A stretch of DNA of 64,000 nucleotides. Source: Streptomyces nitrosporeus (GTDB lineage Bacteria; Actinomycetota; Actinomycetes; Streptomycetales; Streptomycetaceae). Under the pieces are notes generated by a model. That model saw only the letters and a list, made by a program, of their open reading frames with translations, made no database searches and was not told where the DNA came from. The stretch lies in NCBI RefSeq assembly GCF_008704555.1, contig NZ_CP023702.1, positions 2,108,001-2,172,000 of the forward strand. Direction: 5' to 3'. The translations under genes were made by a program, and so were the position numbers. Within the stretch, counting starts at the first letter, position 1, and the number at the start of each line of letters is the position of its first letter. Below, in pieces: positions 55,857 through 64,000 of this stretch.

Positions 55857-58073
55857 TCAGCGGACACGCTGCGCGACGCGCGGTTCCCCGTCGGTGCGGT
55901 CCCCGGGAATCCTCGCACGCGGTACCACGGCGTCGGGCGGCTCGATGCTGATGCGCGGGAGCAGCCGGTCCAGTCCGCGCGGCAGCCACCAGTTCGCCCC
56001 GCCCAGCAGGTGCATCAGGGCGGGCACCAGCAGGGTGCGCAGTACGAAGGCGTCCAGGGCGACGGCCGCGGCGAGCGCGATGCCGAACATCGCGATGACC
56101 CGGTCGCCGCTGAGCACGAAGGCGAGGAAGACGGAGATCATGATGACCGCCGCGGAGTTGATCACGCGTCCGGTCTCGGCGAGGCCCACCCGGACGGCCC
56201 GCCGGTTGTCGCCGGTCTCCCGCCACTCCTCGTACATCCGGCCGACGAGGAAGACCTGGTAGTCCATCGACAGGCCGAAGAGGACGGAGACCATGATGAC
56301 CGGCAGGAAGGGTTCGACCGGGCCCGCGCTGCCGAGGCCCAGCAGTTCGCTGCCCCAGCCCCACTGGAAGACCGCGACGACGACGCCGAAGGAGGCGGCG
56401 ACGGCGGCCACGTTCATCAGGGCGGCCTTGAGGGGGATGGCGAAGGAGCGGAAGGCGAGCAGCAGGAGCAGGCAGCCCAGGGCGATGACGACGCCGACGA
56501 AGAGGGGCACCTTGCCGACGACGACGTCGGCGAAGTCGTCGTAACCGGCGGTCACCCCGCCGACCCGGAGTTCGAGCGAGGTGCCGTCCCGTACCGGCGG
56601 CAGCACCTCTTCCCGCAGCCGGTCGACGAGTTCGCTGGTCTCCAGGTCCTGCGGCGCGGAGTCGGGCACCACCGTGACGAACGCGGTGTCGCCGCTGTTG
56701 TTGTACGTCACCGGGCCTGCCTGCGCGACGCCTTCGGTGGTGCGCAGTGCGGCGGGCAGGGAGTCCAGCGCGAGCCGGTCGTCGGCGCCGTCGAGCCGGG
56801 CGGCGACGGTCAGGGGCCCGTTGACGCCGGGGCCGAAGCCGTCGGCGAGCAGGTCGTACGCCTGCCGGGTGGTGGAGGAGGCGGGGTTGTTGCCCTGGTC
56901 GGAGGTGCCCAGGTGCAGGCCGAGGGCGGGCAGGGCGAGGACGGCCATCACGGCCGCGGCGACGGCGCCGAGCAGTCTGGGGTGCCGTTCGACGAAGGCC
57001 GACCAGCGTGCCGCGAAGCCGGTGGCCGTTTCGGGCCGGGGGCCGTGTTCCGCGAGCCTTCGCCTCTCGCGCCGGCCGAGCGCCCGCATGCCGATGAAGG
57101 AGAGCAGGGCGGGCAGCAGGGTCACGGCCGCCGCGACGGTCAGGAGCACGGTGACCGAGGCGGCGATCGCGACGCCGTCGAGGAAGCCGAGCCGCAGGAC
57201 CAGCATGCCCAGCAGGGCGACGCAGACGGTGGCCCCGGCGAACACGACGGCGCGTCCGGTGGTGGCGACGGCGTTCCGCGCGGCGTCGTGGACGGACAGT
57301 CCGCGGCGGAGCCCCTGCCGGTGCCGGGTGACGACGAACAGCGCGTAGTCGATGCCGACGCCCAGGCCGACGAGCATGCCGAGCATCGGGGCGAAGTCGG
57401 CGACGGTCATCACATGGCCGAGCAGCACGATCCCGGCGTAGGCGGTGCCGACGGAGACGAGGGCGGTGGCGATGGGCAGCAGGCTGGCGGCGAGGGACCC
57501 GAAGGCGAGGAAGAGCACGACCGCGGCGACGGCCACGCCGATGGCCTCGCTGAGGTGGAGGGCGGGTGCCTCGGTGAGGGCGACGGCGGTGCCGCCGAGT
57601 TCGACCCGGAGCCCGTCCGTCTGCGCCGCCTTCGCGGTGTCCACGAGCGCCTGTGCCTGGTCCCGGGTGATGTCCTCGACGCGCTGGTCGAAGGTGACGG
57701 TGGCGTAGGCGGTGCGGCCGTCCGCGCTGACCAGTCCGGTGTCCGCGTCCCCGTACGGGCCGGTGACGGCGCCCACTCCGGGCAGTTCCCTGATCTCCTC
57801 CAGGGTCCGGGTCATGGTCCGTTCGACGTCCGTGGCGTACACGGAGGAACCGGTGGTGTGCCAGACGACGGTGTCGGTGTCGCCGCCGAGGCGGGTGAAC
57901 CCTTCCTGGAGGATCTCCCCCGCCCGGCCCGCCTCGGTGCCCGGTACGTCGTAGTCGTCGGTGTAGGCGGAGCCCGCGAAGCCGGCCGCGGCCGCGGTGC
58001 CTCCGAGGGCGAACAGCCAGATGAGGACGGTGGCGAGGCGGTGCGCGAGGCACCAGCGTGCGATGGCTGCCAA
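55857..58073 (-). CDS. MMPL-family RND transporter
   Basis: This 738-residue protein has two repeats, each with one leading helix, a large extracytoplasmic loop and five more helices. Features include MAAIARWCLAHRLATVLIWL at the start, GVGIDYALFVVTRHRQGLRR in the first repeat and FGLSMDYQVFLVGRMYEEWR in the second, the Asp-Tyr pairs needed for proton relay. MMPL proteins export lipids, siderophores or drugs by proton antiport. A 22-nt palindrome lies 72 bases upstream, and no regulator is adjacent. Confidence 0.93.
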   Translation of the reverse strand: MAAIARWCLAHRLATVLIWLFALGGTAAAAGFAGSAYTDDYDVPGTEAGRAGEILQEGFTRLGGDTDTVVWHTTGSSVYATDVERTMTRTLEEIRELPGVGAVTGPYGDADTGLVSADGRTAYATVTFDQRVEDITRDQAQALVDTAKAAQTDGLRVELGGTAVALTEAPALHLSEAIGVAVAAVVLFLAFGSLAASLLPIATALVSVGTAYAGIVLLGHVMTVADFAPMLGMLVGLGVGIDYALFVVTRHRQGLRRGLSVHDAARNAVATTGRAVVFAGATVCVALLGMLVLRLGFLDGVAIAASVTVLLTVAAAVTLLPALLSFIGMRALGRRERRRLAEHGPRPETATGFAARWSAFVERHPRLLGAVAAAVMAVLALPALGLHLGTSDQGNNPASSTTRQAYDLLADGFGPGVNGPLTVAARLDGADDRLALDSLPAALRTTEGVAQAGPVTYNNSGDTAFVTVVPDSAPQDLETSELVDRLREEVLPPVRDGTSLELRVGGVTAGYDDFADVVVGKVPLFVGVVIALGCLLLLLAFRSFAIPLKAALMNVAAVAASFGVVVAVFQWGWGSELLGLGSAGPVEPFLPVIMVSVLFGLSMDYQVFLVGRMYEEWRETGDNRRAVRVGLAETGRVINSAAVIMISVFLAFVLSGDRVIAMFGIALAAAVALDAFVLRTLLVPALMHLLGGANWWLPRGLDRLLPRISIEPPDAVVPRARIPGDRTDGEPRVAQRVR

Positions 58074-58144
58074 CGGACGTGCTCCCTGCGGGTTCGTGGA
58101 CCCCGACGGGAGACAAGGGGAATGTCCCGTAAAAGTCGCATGAC

Positions 58145-58166
58145 CTGAGAAGTATTACCTTCTCAG
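58145..58166. promoter_or_regulatory. operator-like palindrome upstream of the MMPL gene
   Basis: CTGAGAAG (58145-58152) and CTTCTCAG (58159-58166) form an 8-bp inverted repeat with a 6-base AT-rich spacer, 72-93 bases before the MMPL start. The layout suits a TetR- or MarR-type repressor encoded elsewhere. The rest of 58074-58351 holds only GC-rich spacer. Confidence 0.55.
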
Positions 58167-58351
58167 CAGATGGTGATCGTTTGCCCCTTTCGTGGTGATG
58201 GTCACAGAGATGGGCGGACCGCTTCCCCCACGGGTCCCCCGGCCGGCCCGGCCCGCCGCGGCTCCCCGGCCCGCCCCCACGCCTCGCAGGCCGGCCCCTC
58301 CCCCCGCCTCCCCACCTCCCGTCCGGCCGCGGCCCGCCCCCCGGGGCCGTG

Positions 58352-60454
58352 TCAGCCGGTGACGCTCGGCCTGCCGTTCTCGATGTGACCCATGAGCCGC
58401 CGCCGGAAGCGGCCTTCCTCCTCCACCGTGATGTCGAGGTCGTACCAGCCGTGCGCGTCCGCCGCCGAGTGGACGATCGTGCGGCTGCGCCCCGGCTTCA
58501 CCTTGATGCGCCTGGCCCAGTCCCGCAGGTCCGCCTCGTCGACGTAGCCGAGGGGGCGTACGACGTAGGTGAGGGGACGGCCGCCGGTGTTGCGCAGGGT
58601 GAGGTGCAGGTCCCGCTCGCGGCCGTCGACGCGCGAGGCGACCTCCGCGTCGCCGTCGGCCGTCCCCGCGAACTCGCGGCGGAAGCCGTTGGGGCCGGTG
58701 ATCGTGAACCGGTACGCCTCCCCGGCGAGCGGCACCGTCCACCGTTCGGTGCCCTTCACGTCCAGGTGCTGGGGGAGGCCGAACTCCGAGGCGTACGGGT
58801 AGAGGGCGAAGTGCGCCGACGAGCGCCCGGTGTTGGTGACGATCACACGTACCGCCCCGTCCACGAGCGTGCCCTGCGCGTCCGGCTGGTAGGGCAGCGG
58901 CCTCGCCGGGCGCACGCCGGGCTCCTGGACGGGCATCCGCTGGACCTTCGGCGGTACGGGCCGCCAGCGCCCGCTGAACGGCGGGACGGCCGCCGGGGGC
59001 TCGGGCTGCGGCATCCGCCCGGCCCGGATGAAGTCGAACGCCGATGTCAGGTCGCCGGTGACCGACCGCCGCCAGTCGCCGATGTTGGGTTCCCGCACGC
59101 CCGTCCACCGTTCCAGGAACCGGATGACGGAGGTGTGGTCGAAGACCTCGGAGCACACGTGACCGCCGACGGTCCACGGGGAGACGACGAGCAGGGGCAC
59201 CCTGATCCCGAGGCCGGTGGGCCTGCCCTGCCACCATTCCTCCGCCTCCCCGGGCGGCGCGACCGGCGGCGGGACGTGGTCGAAGAAGCCGTCGTTCTCG
59301 TCGTAGTTGATGAACACGGCGGTGTGGCGCCACACGTCGGGATGGCTGCCGAGCGCGTCGAGGATCTTGTAGAGGACCGTCGCGCTGTGCACCGGCGACG
59401 AGACGCTCGGGTGCTCCGAGTCCACCGCGGAGGGCACCAGGTACGACACCTCGGGGAGGGTCCCCGCGGCCACGTCCCGGGCGAACTCCTCGGCCAGGGT
59501 CCCGGTCCCGACCCGGCGCAGCCCCCGTTCGAAGAGGCTGCGCTCGGCCGCGGTCAGGCCGGCCACGCCCTCCTCCAGCAGGCCCAGCAGCCGCTCGCGC
59601 TCCCCGGCGTCCCCGGTCGTGCGGACGGCTGCGTAGAAGGACTCCATGTAGGTGTGACCGCCGGTCCTCGCCAGCGCCTTGCGGGCCACGGCCTTGAAGG
59701 TGGCGAAGAACTCGATCTGGTTGTCGGTGAAGTTCTCCCACTCGGTGTACGTGCGCCAGCTGCGTCCGGCCTTCTCCAGCCGTTCCGCGTAGGTGCTCCA
59801 GCCGTACCCGGGATGGGTGTCCTCGTCGTACGCGTCGTTGCCGACGGCCCGGCCGCCCCCGGGCTCGTCACCGGTCCTGCCGCTCCACAAGTGGTTGCGG
59901 TTGGGACTGGTGGAGGTGTGGATCGAGGAGTGGTAGGCGTCGCAGACCGTGAAGGTGTCGGCCAGCTCGTAGTGCAGCGGCAGGTCGCGGCGGTCGTAGT
60001 ACGCCATGGTGGCGGAGGACTTGGCGCCGATCCAGCCGTTCATCCAGCCGCCCGCCCACGCCTCGGCCCCGCCGCTCCAGGAGTGGTCGAGGGCCCCGAT
60101 GTACTGGAGGTCCTTCTTCTGGGTCTCGGCGGCCCGGCGGACCGGGAAGGGCAGCACGGCGGTGCCGTCCGGCGCGGGCTGCCGGAAGACGGGGTCGCCC
60201 GAGGGGAGTTCGACGGCGTTGCGGTCGCCGAAGCCGCGCACCCCGCGCAGGGTCCCGAAGTAGTGGTCGAAGGAACGGTTCTCCTGCATCAGGATCACCA
60301 CGTGCCGGATATCGGGGAGTCCGCCGCCCGGCCGGGCGGGCCGGGCGGCGACGGCGGCGCGCAGCGAGGTCGGCAGGAACGAGCCCGCCGCCGCCGCGCC
60401 CAGTGCGCCGCCGCCGAGCGCGAAGAGCCTTCGCCGTGAGATGTCCGTGGTCAA
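58352..60454 (-). CDS. Tat-exported phosphocholine-specific phospholipase C
   Basis: This 700-residue protein carries a twin-arginine signal (ISRRRLFALGGGALGAAAAG) and then the bacterial phospholipase C/phosphoesterase domain. The domain shows VVILMQENRSFDHYFGTLRG, DAYHSSIHTSTSPNRNHLWS, INYDENDGFFDHVPPPVAPP and TSVIRFLERWTGVREPNIGD. Two C-terminal DUF756-type beta domains follow (about 490-690). It hydrolyses phosphatidylcholine- or sphingomyelin-like lipids outside the cell, releasing phosphocholine and so scavenging phosphate. No PHO box was recognised upstream. Confidence 0.92.
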   Translation of the reverse strand: MTTDISRRRLFALGGGALGAAAAGSFLPTSLRAAVAARPARPGGGLPDIRHVVILMQENRSFDHYFGTLRGVRGFGDRNAVELPSGDPVFRQPAPDGTAVLPFPVRRAAETQKKDLQYIGALDHSWSGGAEAWAGGWMNGWIGAKSSATMAYYDRRDLPLHYELADTFTVCDAYHSSIHTSTSPNRNHLWSGRTGDEPGGGRAVGNDAYDEDTHPGYGWSTYAERLEKAGRSWRTYTEWENFTDNQIEFFATFKAVARKALARTGGHTYMESFYAAVRTTGDAGERERLLGLLEEGVAGLTAAERSLFERGLRRVGTGTLAEEFARDVAAGTLPEVSYLVPSAVDSEHPSVSSPVHSATVLYKILDALGSHPDVWRHTAVFINYDENDGFFDHVPPPVAPPGEAEEWWQGRPTGLGIRVPLLVVSPWTVGGHVCSEVFDHTSVIRFLERWTGVREPNIGDWRRSVTGDLTSAFDFIRAGRMPQPEPPAAVPPFSGRWRPVPPKVQRMPVQEPGVRPARPLPYQPDAQGTLVDGAVRVIVTNTGRSSAHFALYPYASEFGLPQHLDVKGTERWTVPLAGEAYRFTITGPNGFRREFAGTADGDAEVASRVDGRERDLHLTLRNTGGRPLTYVVRPLGYVDEADLRDWARRIKVKPGRSRTIVHSAADAHGWYDLDITVEEEGRFRRRLMGHIENGRPSVTG

Positions 60455-60967
60455 GTGAGCCTCCCGAGTTCGCGGTATGGCGGGAAGCTAGTGACCCGAG
60501 GTGGCGGGGGAAAGGCAGCCGTACGGCCCGTCGGTGAACGTCCCCGCCATCGGAGCCGGCGCCGGGGGTGCGGGGCGCGCGGGGGTGGGCTGGGGTGCGC
60601 TGGGCGCGCGGGGGTGGGCTGGGGTGCGAGGGAGGGCGCTGAGGTACGAGAGGGGGCGCCGCCGGGGCGCCGGAAGAGCACGGGGAGGCGACCGGGGGCG
60701 CACCGGGTGCGCGGGGCGGCGGTGCGCGCACCGGACGGCGGCGGAGGCACGGCGGGCATGCGGCCCTTCCAGCACCGGCACCGTCCCCGGGCCCGTTCCC
60801 GGCACCGGCACCGTTCCTGGACCCGTTCCCCACACCGTCCCCGGGCCCACCCGCTCCCCGCGCCGCCCCCGGGCCCGGGAACGGCGAAAGGGCGGTGCGC
60901 CCGGATCCCCGGGTGCGCCGCCCTCCCTCGCACGGTGGCGGTCCGGGAGCCCCGGGCCGCCGTCGGC
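60455..60967. repeat. gene-free spacer with GC-rich direct repeats
   Basis: No credible gene lies here. A 26-bp element (core GCGCGGGGGTGGGCTGGGGT) occurs at 60574-60599 and again, 29 bases on, at 60603-60628. From about 60770 to 60850 CCGGCACCGTCCCCGGGCCC-like units recur with variations. The gatB terminator lies at the end. Confidence 0.6.
60889..60924 (-). terminator. terminator hairpin after gatB
   Basis: AGGGCGGTGCGCCCGG (60889-60904) pairs with CCGGGTGCGCCGCCCT (60909-60924), 14 Watson-Crick and two wobble pairs, with a 4-base loop. It starts 44 bases after the gatB stop. Confidence 0.75.
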
Positions 60968-62476
60968 TCAGCCCTCGACGCCGAGCTTCTCCAGGATCAG
61001 CTCGCGTACGCGTGCCGCGTCGGCCTGGCCGCGGGTGGCCTTCATGACCGCGCCGACCAGTGCGCCGGCCGCGGCGACCTTGCCGCCGCGGATCTTGTCC
61101 GCGATGGCCGCGTTGGCCGCGATGGCCTCGTCGACGGCTGCGCCCAGCGCGCCCTCGTCCGAGACGACCTTCAGGCCGCGCTTCTCGACGACGGTGTCCG
61201 GGTCGCCCTCGCCCGCGAGGACGCCCTCCAGGACCTGGCGTGCCAGCTTGTCGTTGAGGTCGCCGGCGGCGACGAGCTCCGCGACCCGGGCGACCTGCGC
61301 CGGGGTGACGGGCAGTTCGTCCAGGCTCCGGCCGGTCTCGTTGGCGTTACGGGCCAGCTCGCCCATCCACCACTTCCGGGCCTGGTCCGAGGGGGCACCG
61401 GCCTCGGTCGTCGCGACGATCAGGTCGACCGCCCCGGCGTTGAGGATGGACTGCATGTCGTGCTCGCCGACGCCCCACTCCTCCTTGAGCCGCTGACGCC
61501 GCACCCGGGGCAGCTCGGGAAGCCCCTTGCGGAGCTCCTCGACCCACTCGCGGGCCGGCGCGACCGGCACCAGGTCGGGCTCGGGGAAGTAGCGGTAGTC
61601 CTCGGCGTTGTCCTTGATGCGGCCGGCCGTGGTGGAGCCGTCCTCCTCGTGGAAGTGCCGGGTCTCCTGCACGATCATCCCGCCCGAGTTCAGCACCGCG
61701 GCGTGGCGCTGGATCTCGAAGCGGGCGGCACGCTCGACGGAGCGCAGCGAGTTGACGTTCTTCGTCTCGGAGCGCGTACCGAAGGTCTCGGTGCCGTTGG
61801 GCCGCAGCGACAGGTTCACGTCGCAGCGCATCTGGCCCATCTCCATGCGGGCCTCCGAGACGCCGAGCGCCTTGATGAGCTCGCGGAGCTCGGCGACGTA
61901 CGCCTTGGCGACCTCGGGGGCGCGGGCGCCGGCCCCCTCGATCGGCTTGGTGACGATCTCGATGAGGGGGATGCCCGCGCGGTTGTAGTCCAGCAGCGAG
62001 TGGGACGCGCCGTGGATGCGGCCGGTGGCGCCGCCGACGTGCGTCGACTTGCCGGTGTCCTCCTCCATGTGGGCGCGCTCGATCTCCACCCGGAAGATCT
62101 CGCCGTCCTCCAGCTGGACGTCCAGATAGCCGTTGTAGGCGATCGGCTCGTCGTACTGGGAGGTCTGGAAGTTCTTCGGCATGTCCGGATAGAAGTAGTT
62201 CTTCCGGGCGAAACGGCACCACTCGGCGATCTCGCAGTTCAGCGCGAGCCCGATCTTGACGGCGGACTCGACACCGATCTCGTTGACGACCGGCAGCGCG
62301 CCCGGCAGCCCGAGGCAGACCGGGCAGGTCTGCGAGTTGGCGTCCTGCTTGAGCTCCGTGGAGCACCCGCAGAACATCTTCGTCTTGGTGCCGAGTTCGA
62401 CATGGACCTCCAGGCCCATGACGGGGTCGTACGCCGCGAGAGCGTCCTCGTACGACTCCAGGTCGATGACAGTCAC
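60968..62476 (-). CDS. gatB: Asp-tRNA(Asn)/Glu-tRNA(Gln) amidotransferase subunit B
   Basis: This 502-residue protein has the GatB catalytic cradle ([20 protein letters not shown]), a zinc site (CGC near 36-38 and CPVCLGLPG), the tRNA-binding helical domain, and a C-terminal YqeY-like tail ([20 protein letters not shown]). It phosphorylates misacylated tRNA so that GatA-derived ammonia can amidate it. It follows the small membrane-protein gene by 16 bases and gatA before that. Confidence 0.96.
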   Translation of the reverse strand: MTVIDLESYEDALAAYDPVMGLEVHVELGTKTKMFCGCSTELKQDANSQTCPVCLGLPGALPVVNEIGVESAVKIGLALNCEIAEWCRFARKNYFYPDMPKNFQTSQYDEPIAYNGYLDVQLEDGEIFRVEIERAHMEEDTGKSTHVGGATGRIHGASHSLLDYNRAGIPLIEIVTKPIEGAGARAPEVAKAYVAELRELIKALGVSEARMEMGQMRCDVNLSLRPNGTETFGTRSETKNVNSLRSVERAARFEIQRHAAVLNSGGMIVQETRHFHEEDGSTTAGRIKDNAEDYRYFPEPDLVPVAPAREWVEELRKGLPELPRVRRQRLKEEWGVGEHDMQSILNAGAVDLIVATTEAGAPSDQARKWWMGELARNANETGRSLDELPVTPAQVARVAELVAAGDLNDKLARQVLEGVLAGEGDPDTVVEKRGLKVVSDEGALGAAVDEAIAANAAIADKIRGGKVAAAGALVGAVMKATRGQADAARVRELILEKLGVEG

Positions 62477-62492
62477 GGTGAAACTTTCCCTC

Positions 62493-62735
62493 TCATCCCA
62501 GCAGGACGTCGTCGTCGCCGAGACGCTTGAGTTCGCGGTAGAGGATCGCCATGCCGGTCACGATCGCGGCGGCGGACACGGCGGCGTCGATCAGCCGGAG
62601 CGTGTCGTTGTCCTGGCGGGCCATCTTCGCCTGCTTGACGACGCTGAGCGCGCCGAAGGCGGTCGTACCGAGCGACAGGTAGACGCCCGACTTGGACTTC
62701 TTGAAGTTCTTGGCCTTCTTCGCCATGGCACTCAT
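62493..62735 (-). CDS. small membrane protein between gatA and gatB
   Basis: This 80-residue protein has a lysine-rich N-terminus ([20 protein letters not shown]), a hydrophobic helix ([14 protein letters not shown]) and a second helix ([20 protein letters not shown]). The ATG at 62735 overlaps the gatA TGA (ATGA), so it is translationally coupled. The position between gatA and gatB is conserved in Streptomyces as I recall, and its role is unknown. It may tether the amidotransferase to the membrane (inference). Confidence 0.75.
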   Translation of the reverse strand: MSAMAKKAKNFKKSKSGVYLSLGTTAFGALSVVKQAKMARQDNDTLRLIDAAVSAAAIVTGMAILYRELKRLGDDDVLLG

Positions 62736-64000
62736 AGGGACGGAGCCTCCTCGATCAGCGGGTGCCCCCACCTTTCCACGAAGGCGGCCTCGACGGCGGC
62801 TCCGACCTTGTAGAGCCGGTCGTCCTTCATGGCGGGGGCGATGATCTGCAGACCCACCGGCAGGCCGTCCTCCGGGGCCAGGCCGCAGGGGAGCGACATG
62901 GCGGAGTTGCCGGCGAGGTTGACGGGGATGGTGCACAGGTCCGCGAGGTACATCGCCATCGGGTCGTCGGCGCGCTCGCCGATCGGGAACGCCGTGGTCG
63001 GCGTCGTCGGCGAGACGATGACGTCCACCTGCTCGAACGCCTTCTCGAACTCCCGGGTGATGAGGGTGCGGACCTTCTGGGCCGAGCCGTAGTACGCGTC
63101 GTAGTAGCCGGAGCTGAGCGCGTAGGTACCGAGGATGATGCGGCGCTTGACCTCGTCGCCGAAACCGGCCTCACGGGTGAGCGCGGTGACGTCCTCGGCG
63201 GAGCGGGTGCCGTCGTCGCCGACCCGGAGGCCGTAGCGCATGGCGTCGAAGCGGGCCAGGTTCGAGGAGCACTCGGACGGCGCGATCAGGTAGTACGCCG
63301 AGAGCGCGAGGTCGAAGGAGGGGCAGTCCAGCTCGACGACGGTGGCGCCGAGCGACTTCAGCAGCTCGACCGACTCGTTGAAGCGCTGGACGACGCCGGC
63401 CTGGTAGCCCTCGCCGGAGAACTGCTTGACGACGCCGACGCGCATGCCCTCGACGGAGCCGTTGCGGGCGGCCTCGACGACCGGCGGGACGGGGGCGTCG
63501 ATGGACGTCGAGTCCATCGGGTCGTGCCCGCCGATCGCCTCGTGCAGCAGCGCCGCGTCCAGGACCGTACGGGCGCAGGGCCCGCCCTGGTCGAGGGAGG
63601 AGGAGAAGGCGACCATGCCGTAGCGCGAGACGCCGCCGTAGGTCGGCTTGACGCCGACGGTGCCGGTGACGGCCGCGGGCTGGCGGATGGAGCCGCCGGT
63701 GTCCGTGCCGATGGCCAGCGGAGCCTCGAAGGAGGCGAGGGCCGCGGCCGAACCGCCGCCGGAGCCGCCCGGGATCCGGGTGAGGTCCCAGGGGTTGCCG
63801 GTCGGGCCGTAGGCGCTGTTCTCGGTGGAGGACCCCATGGCGAACTCGTCCATGTTGGTCTTGCCGAGGATGACGACGTCGGCGGCCCTCAGCTTCCGGG
63901 TGAGGGTCGCGTCGTACGGCGGGATCCAGCCTTCGAGGATCTTCGAGCCGACGGTGGTCGGCATGTCCTGGGTGGTGAAGATGTCCTTGAGCGCGAGCGG
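62732..64000 (-). CDS. gatA: Asp-tRNA(Asn)/Glu-tRNA(Gln) amidotransferase subunit A, 5' end outside window
   Basis: The visible 422 residues begin [20 protein letters not shown] and run to the true stop. The amidase triad is present: Lys in ALKD at the very start, the first Ser in [15 protein letters not shown], and the nucleophile Ser in [16 protein letters not shown]. GatA hydrolyses glutamine and channels ammonia to GatB. The missing part is the N-terminal about 70 residues. The stop overlaps the start of the small membrane-protein gene. Confidence 0.95.
   Translation of the reverse strand, partial: PLALKDIFTTQDMPTTVGSKILEGWIPPYDATLTRKLRAADVVILGKTNMDEFAMGSSTENSAYGPTGNPWDLTRIPGGSGGGSAAALASFEAPLAIGTDTGGSIRQPAAVTGTVGVKPTYGGVSRYGMVAFSSSLDQGGPCARTVLDAALLHEAIGGHDPMDSTSIDAPVPPVVEAARNGSVEGMRVGVVKQFSGEGYQAGVVQRFNESVELLKSLGATVVELDCPSFDLALSAYYLIAPSECSSNLARFDAMRYGLRVGDDGTRSAEDVTALTREAGFGDEVKRRIILGTYALSSGYYDAYYGSAQKVRTLITREFEKAFEQVDVIVSPTTPTTAFPIGERADDPMAMYLADLCTIPVNLAGNSAMSLPCGLAPEDGLPVGLQIIAPAMKDDRLYKVGAAVEAAFVERWGHPLIEEAPSL

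Overview
The window looks like chromosomal DNA of a Streptomyces. It is uniformly very GC-rich with strong third-position GC bias. GTG and TTG starts are common, many genes overlap by ATGA or GTGA, and the housekeeping order gatA-gatB ... ilvB-ilvN-ilvC-serA ... pruA/proline dehydrogenase ... leuB-ilvE ... cimA is the core-chromosome order I know from Streptomyces. Most genes lie on the minus strand. No rRNA, tRNA, CRISPR array or intact insertion sequence was seen.

Layout. 1-3.9 kb is a scarred patch. Two copies of a small unknown gene flank it. Inside are the abutting 3' ends of a tetR and an SDR gene (an internal deletion between divergent genes), a DUF6892-like gene, a dead IS5-type transposase fragment, and a divergent membrane protein/MarR pair with two operator palindromes. 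3.9-9 kb holds a thioesterase, a secreted chitin-active LPMO and a GH18 chitinase behind DasR-type sites, two small enzymes, and an FMN-binding protein behind an iron box. 9-19 kb holds a TPM-domain protein and a complete sugar-uptake operon: family-5 binding lipoprotein, two ATPases, two permeases, a GH1 beta-glucosidase and a LacI regulator. The LacI gene is preceded by a perfect 40-nt palindrome. 19.5-24.2 kb has cimA, ilvE and leuB, with an attenuator before cimA.

24.6-32.1 kb is the most unusual part: a tightly coupled five-gene operon. In transcription order it encodes a SWIM-like zinc protein, an unknown protein, a VWA protein, a MoxR-type AAA ATPase and a 940-residue DUF5682 protein whose N-terminal half carries motifs resembling the TraB/Tiki/EreA hydrolase-like group. 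It resembles known MoxR-VWA chaperone pairs, but its job is unknown.

32.2-39.4 kb has a TetR regulator divergent from a GH3 glycosidase, then the proline catabolic pair and a divergent PucR-type activator. 39.5-45.1 kb is serA, ilvC, ilvN and ilvB, with a 13-codon ilvB leader peptide and attenuator. 45-48 kb is a membrane PAS-GGDEF-EAL protein with an intact GGDEF site and an eroded EAL site. 48-58 kb carries a 2-hydroxyacid dehydrogenase, an aldo/keto reductase, a 29-bp triple repeat, a lipoprotein glucose dehydrogenase-like protein, a large LuxR (LAL) regulator, a 61-residue small protein, a GNAT enzyme and an MMPL transporter. 58-64 kb is a Tat-exported phospholipase C, a repeat-rich spacer, and gatB - small membrane protein - gatA (gatA runs off the window).

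Together the genes describe polysaccharide use (chitin and probably cello-oligosaccharides or other beta-glucosides), branched-chain amino acid, serine and proline metabolism, tRNA amidation, and several regulators with operators readable beside them.
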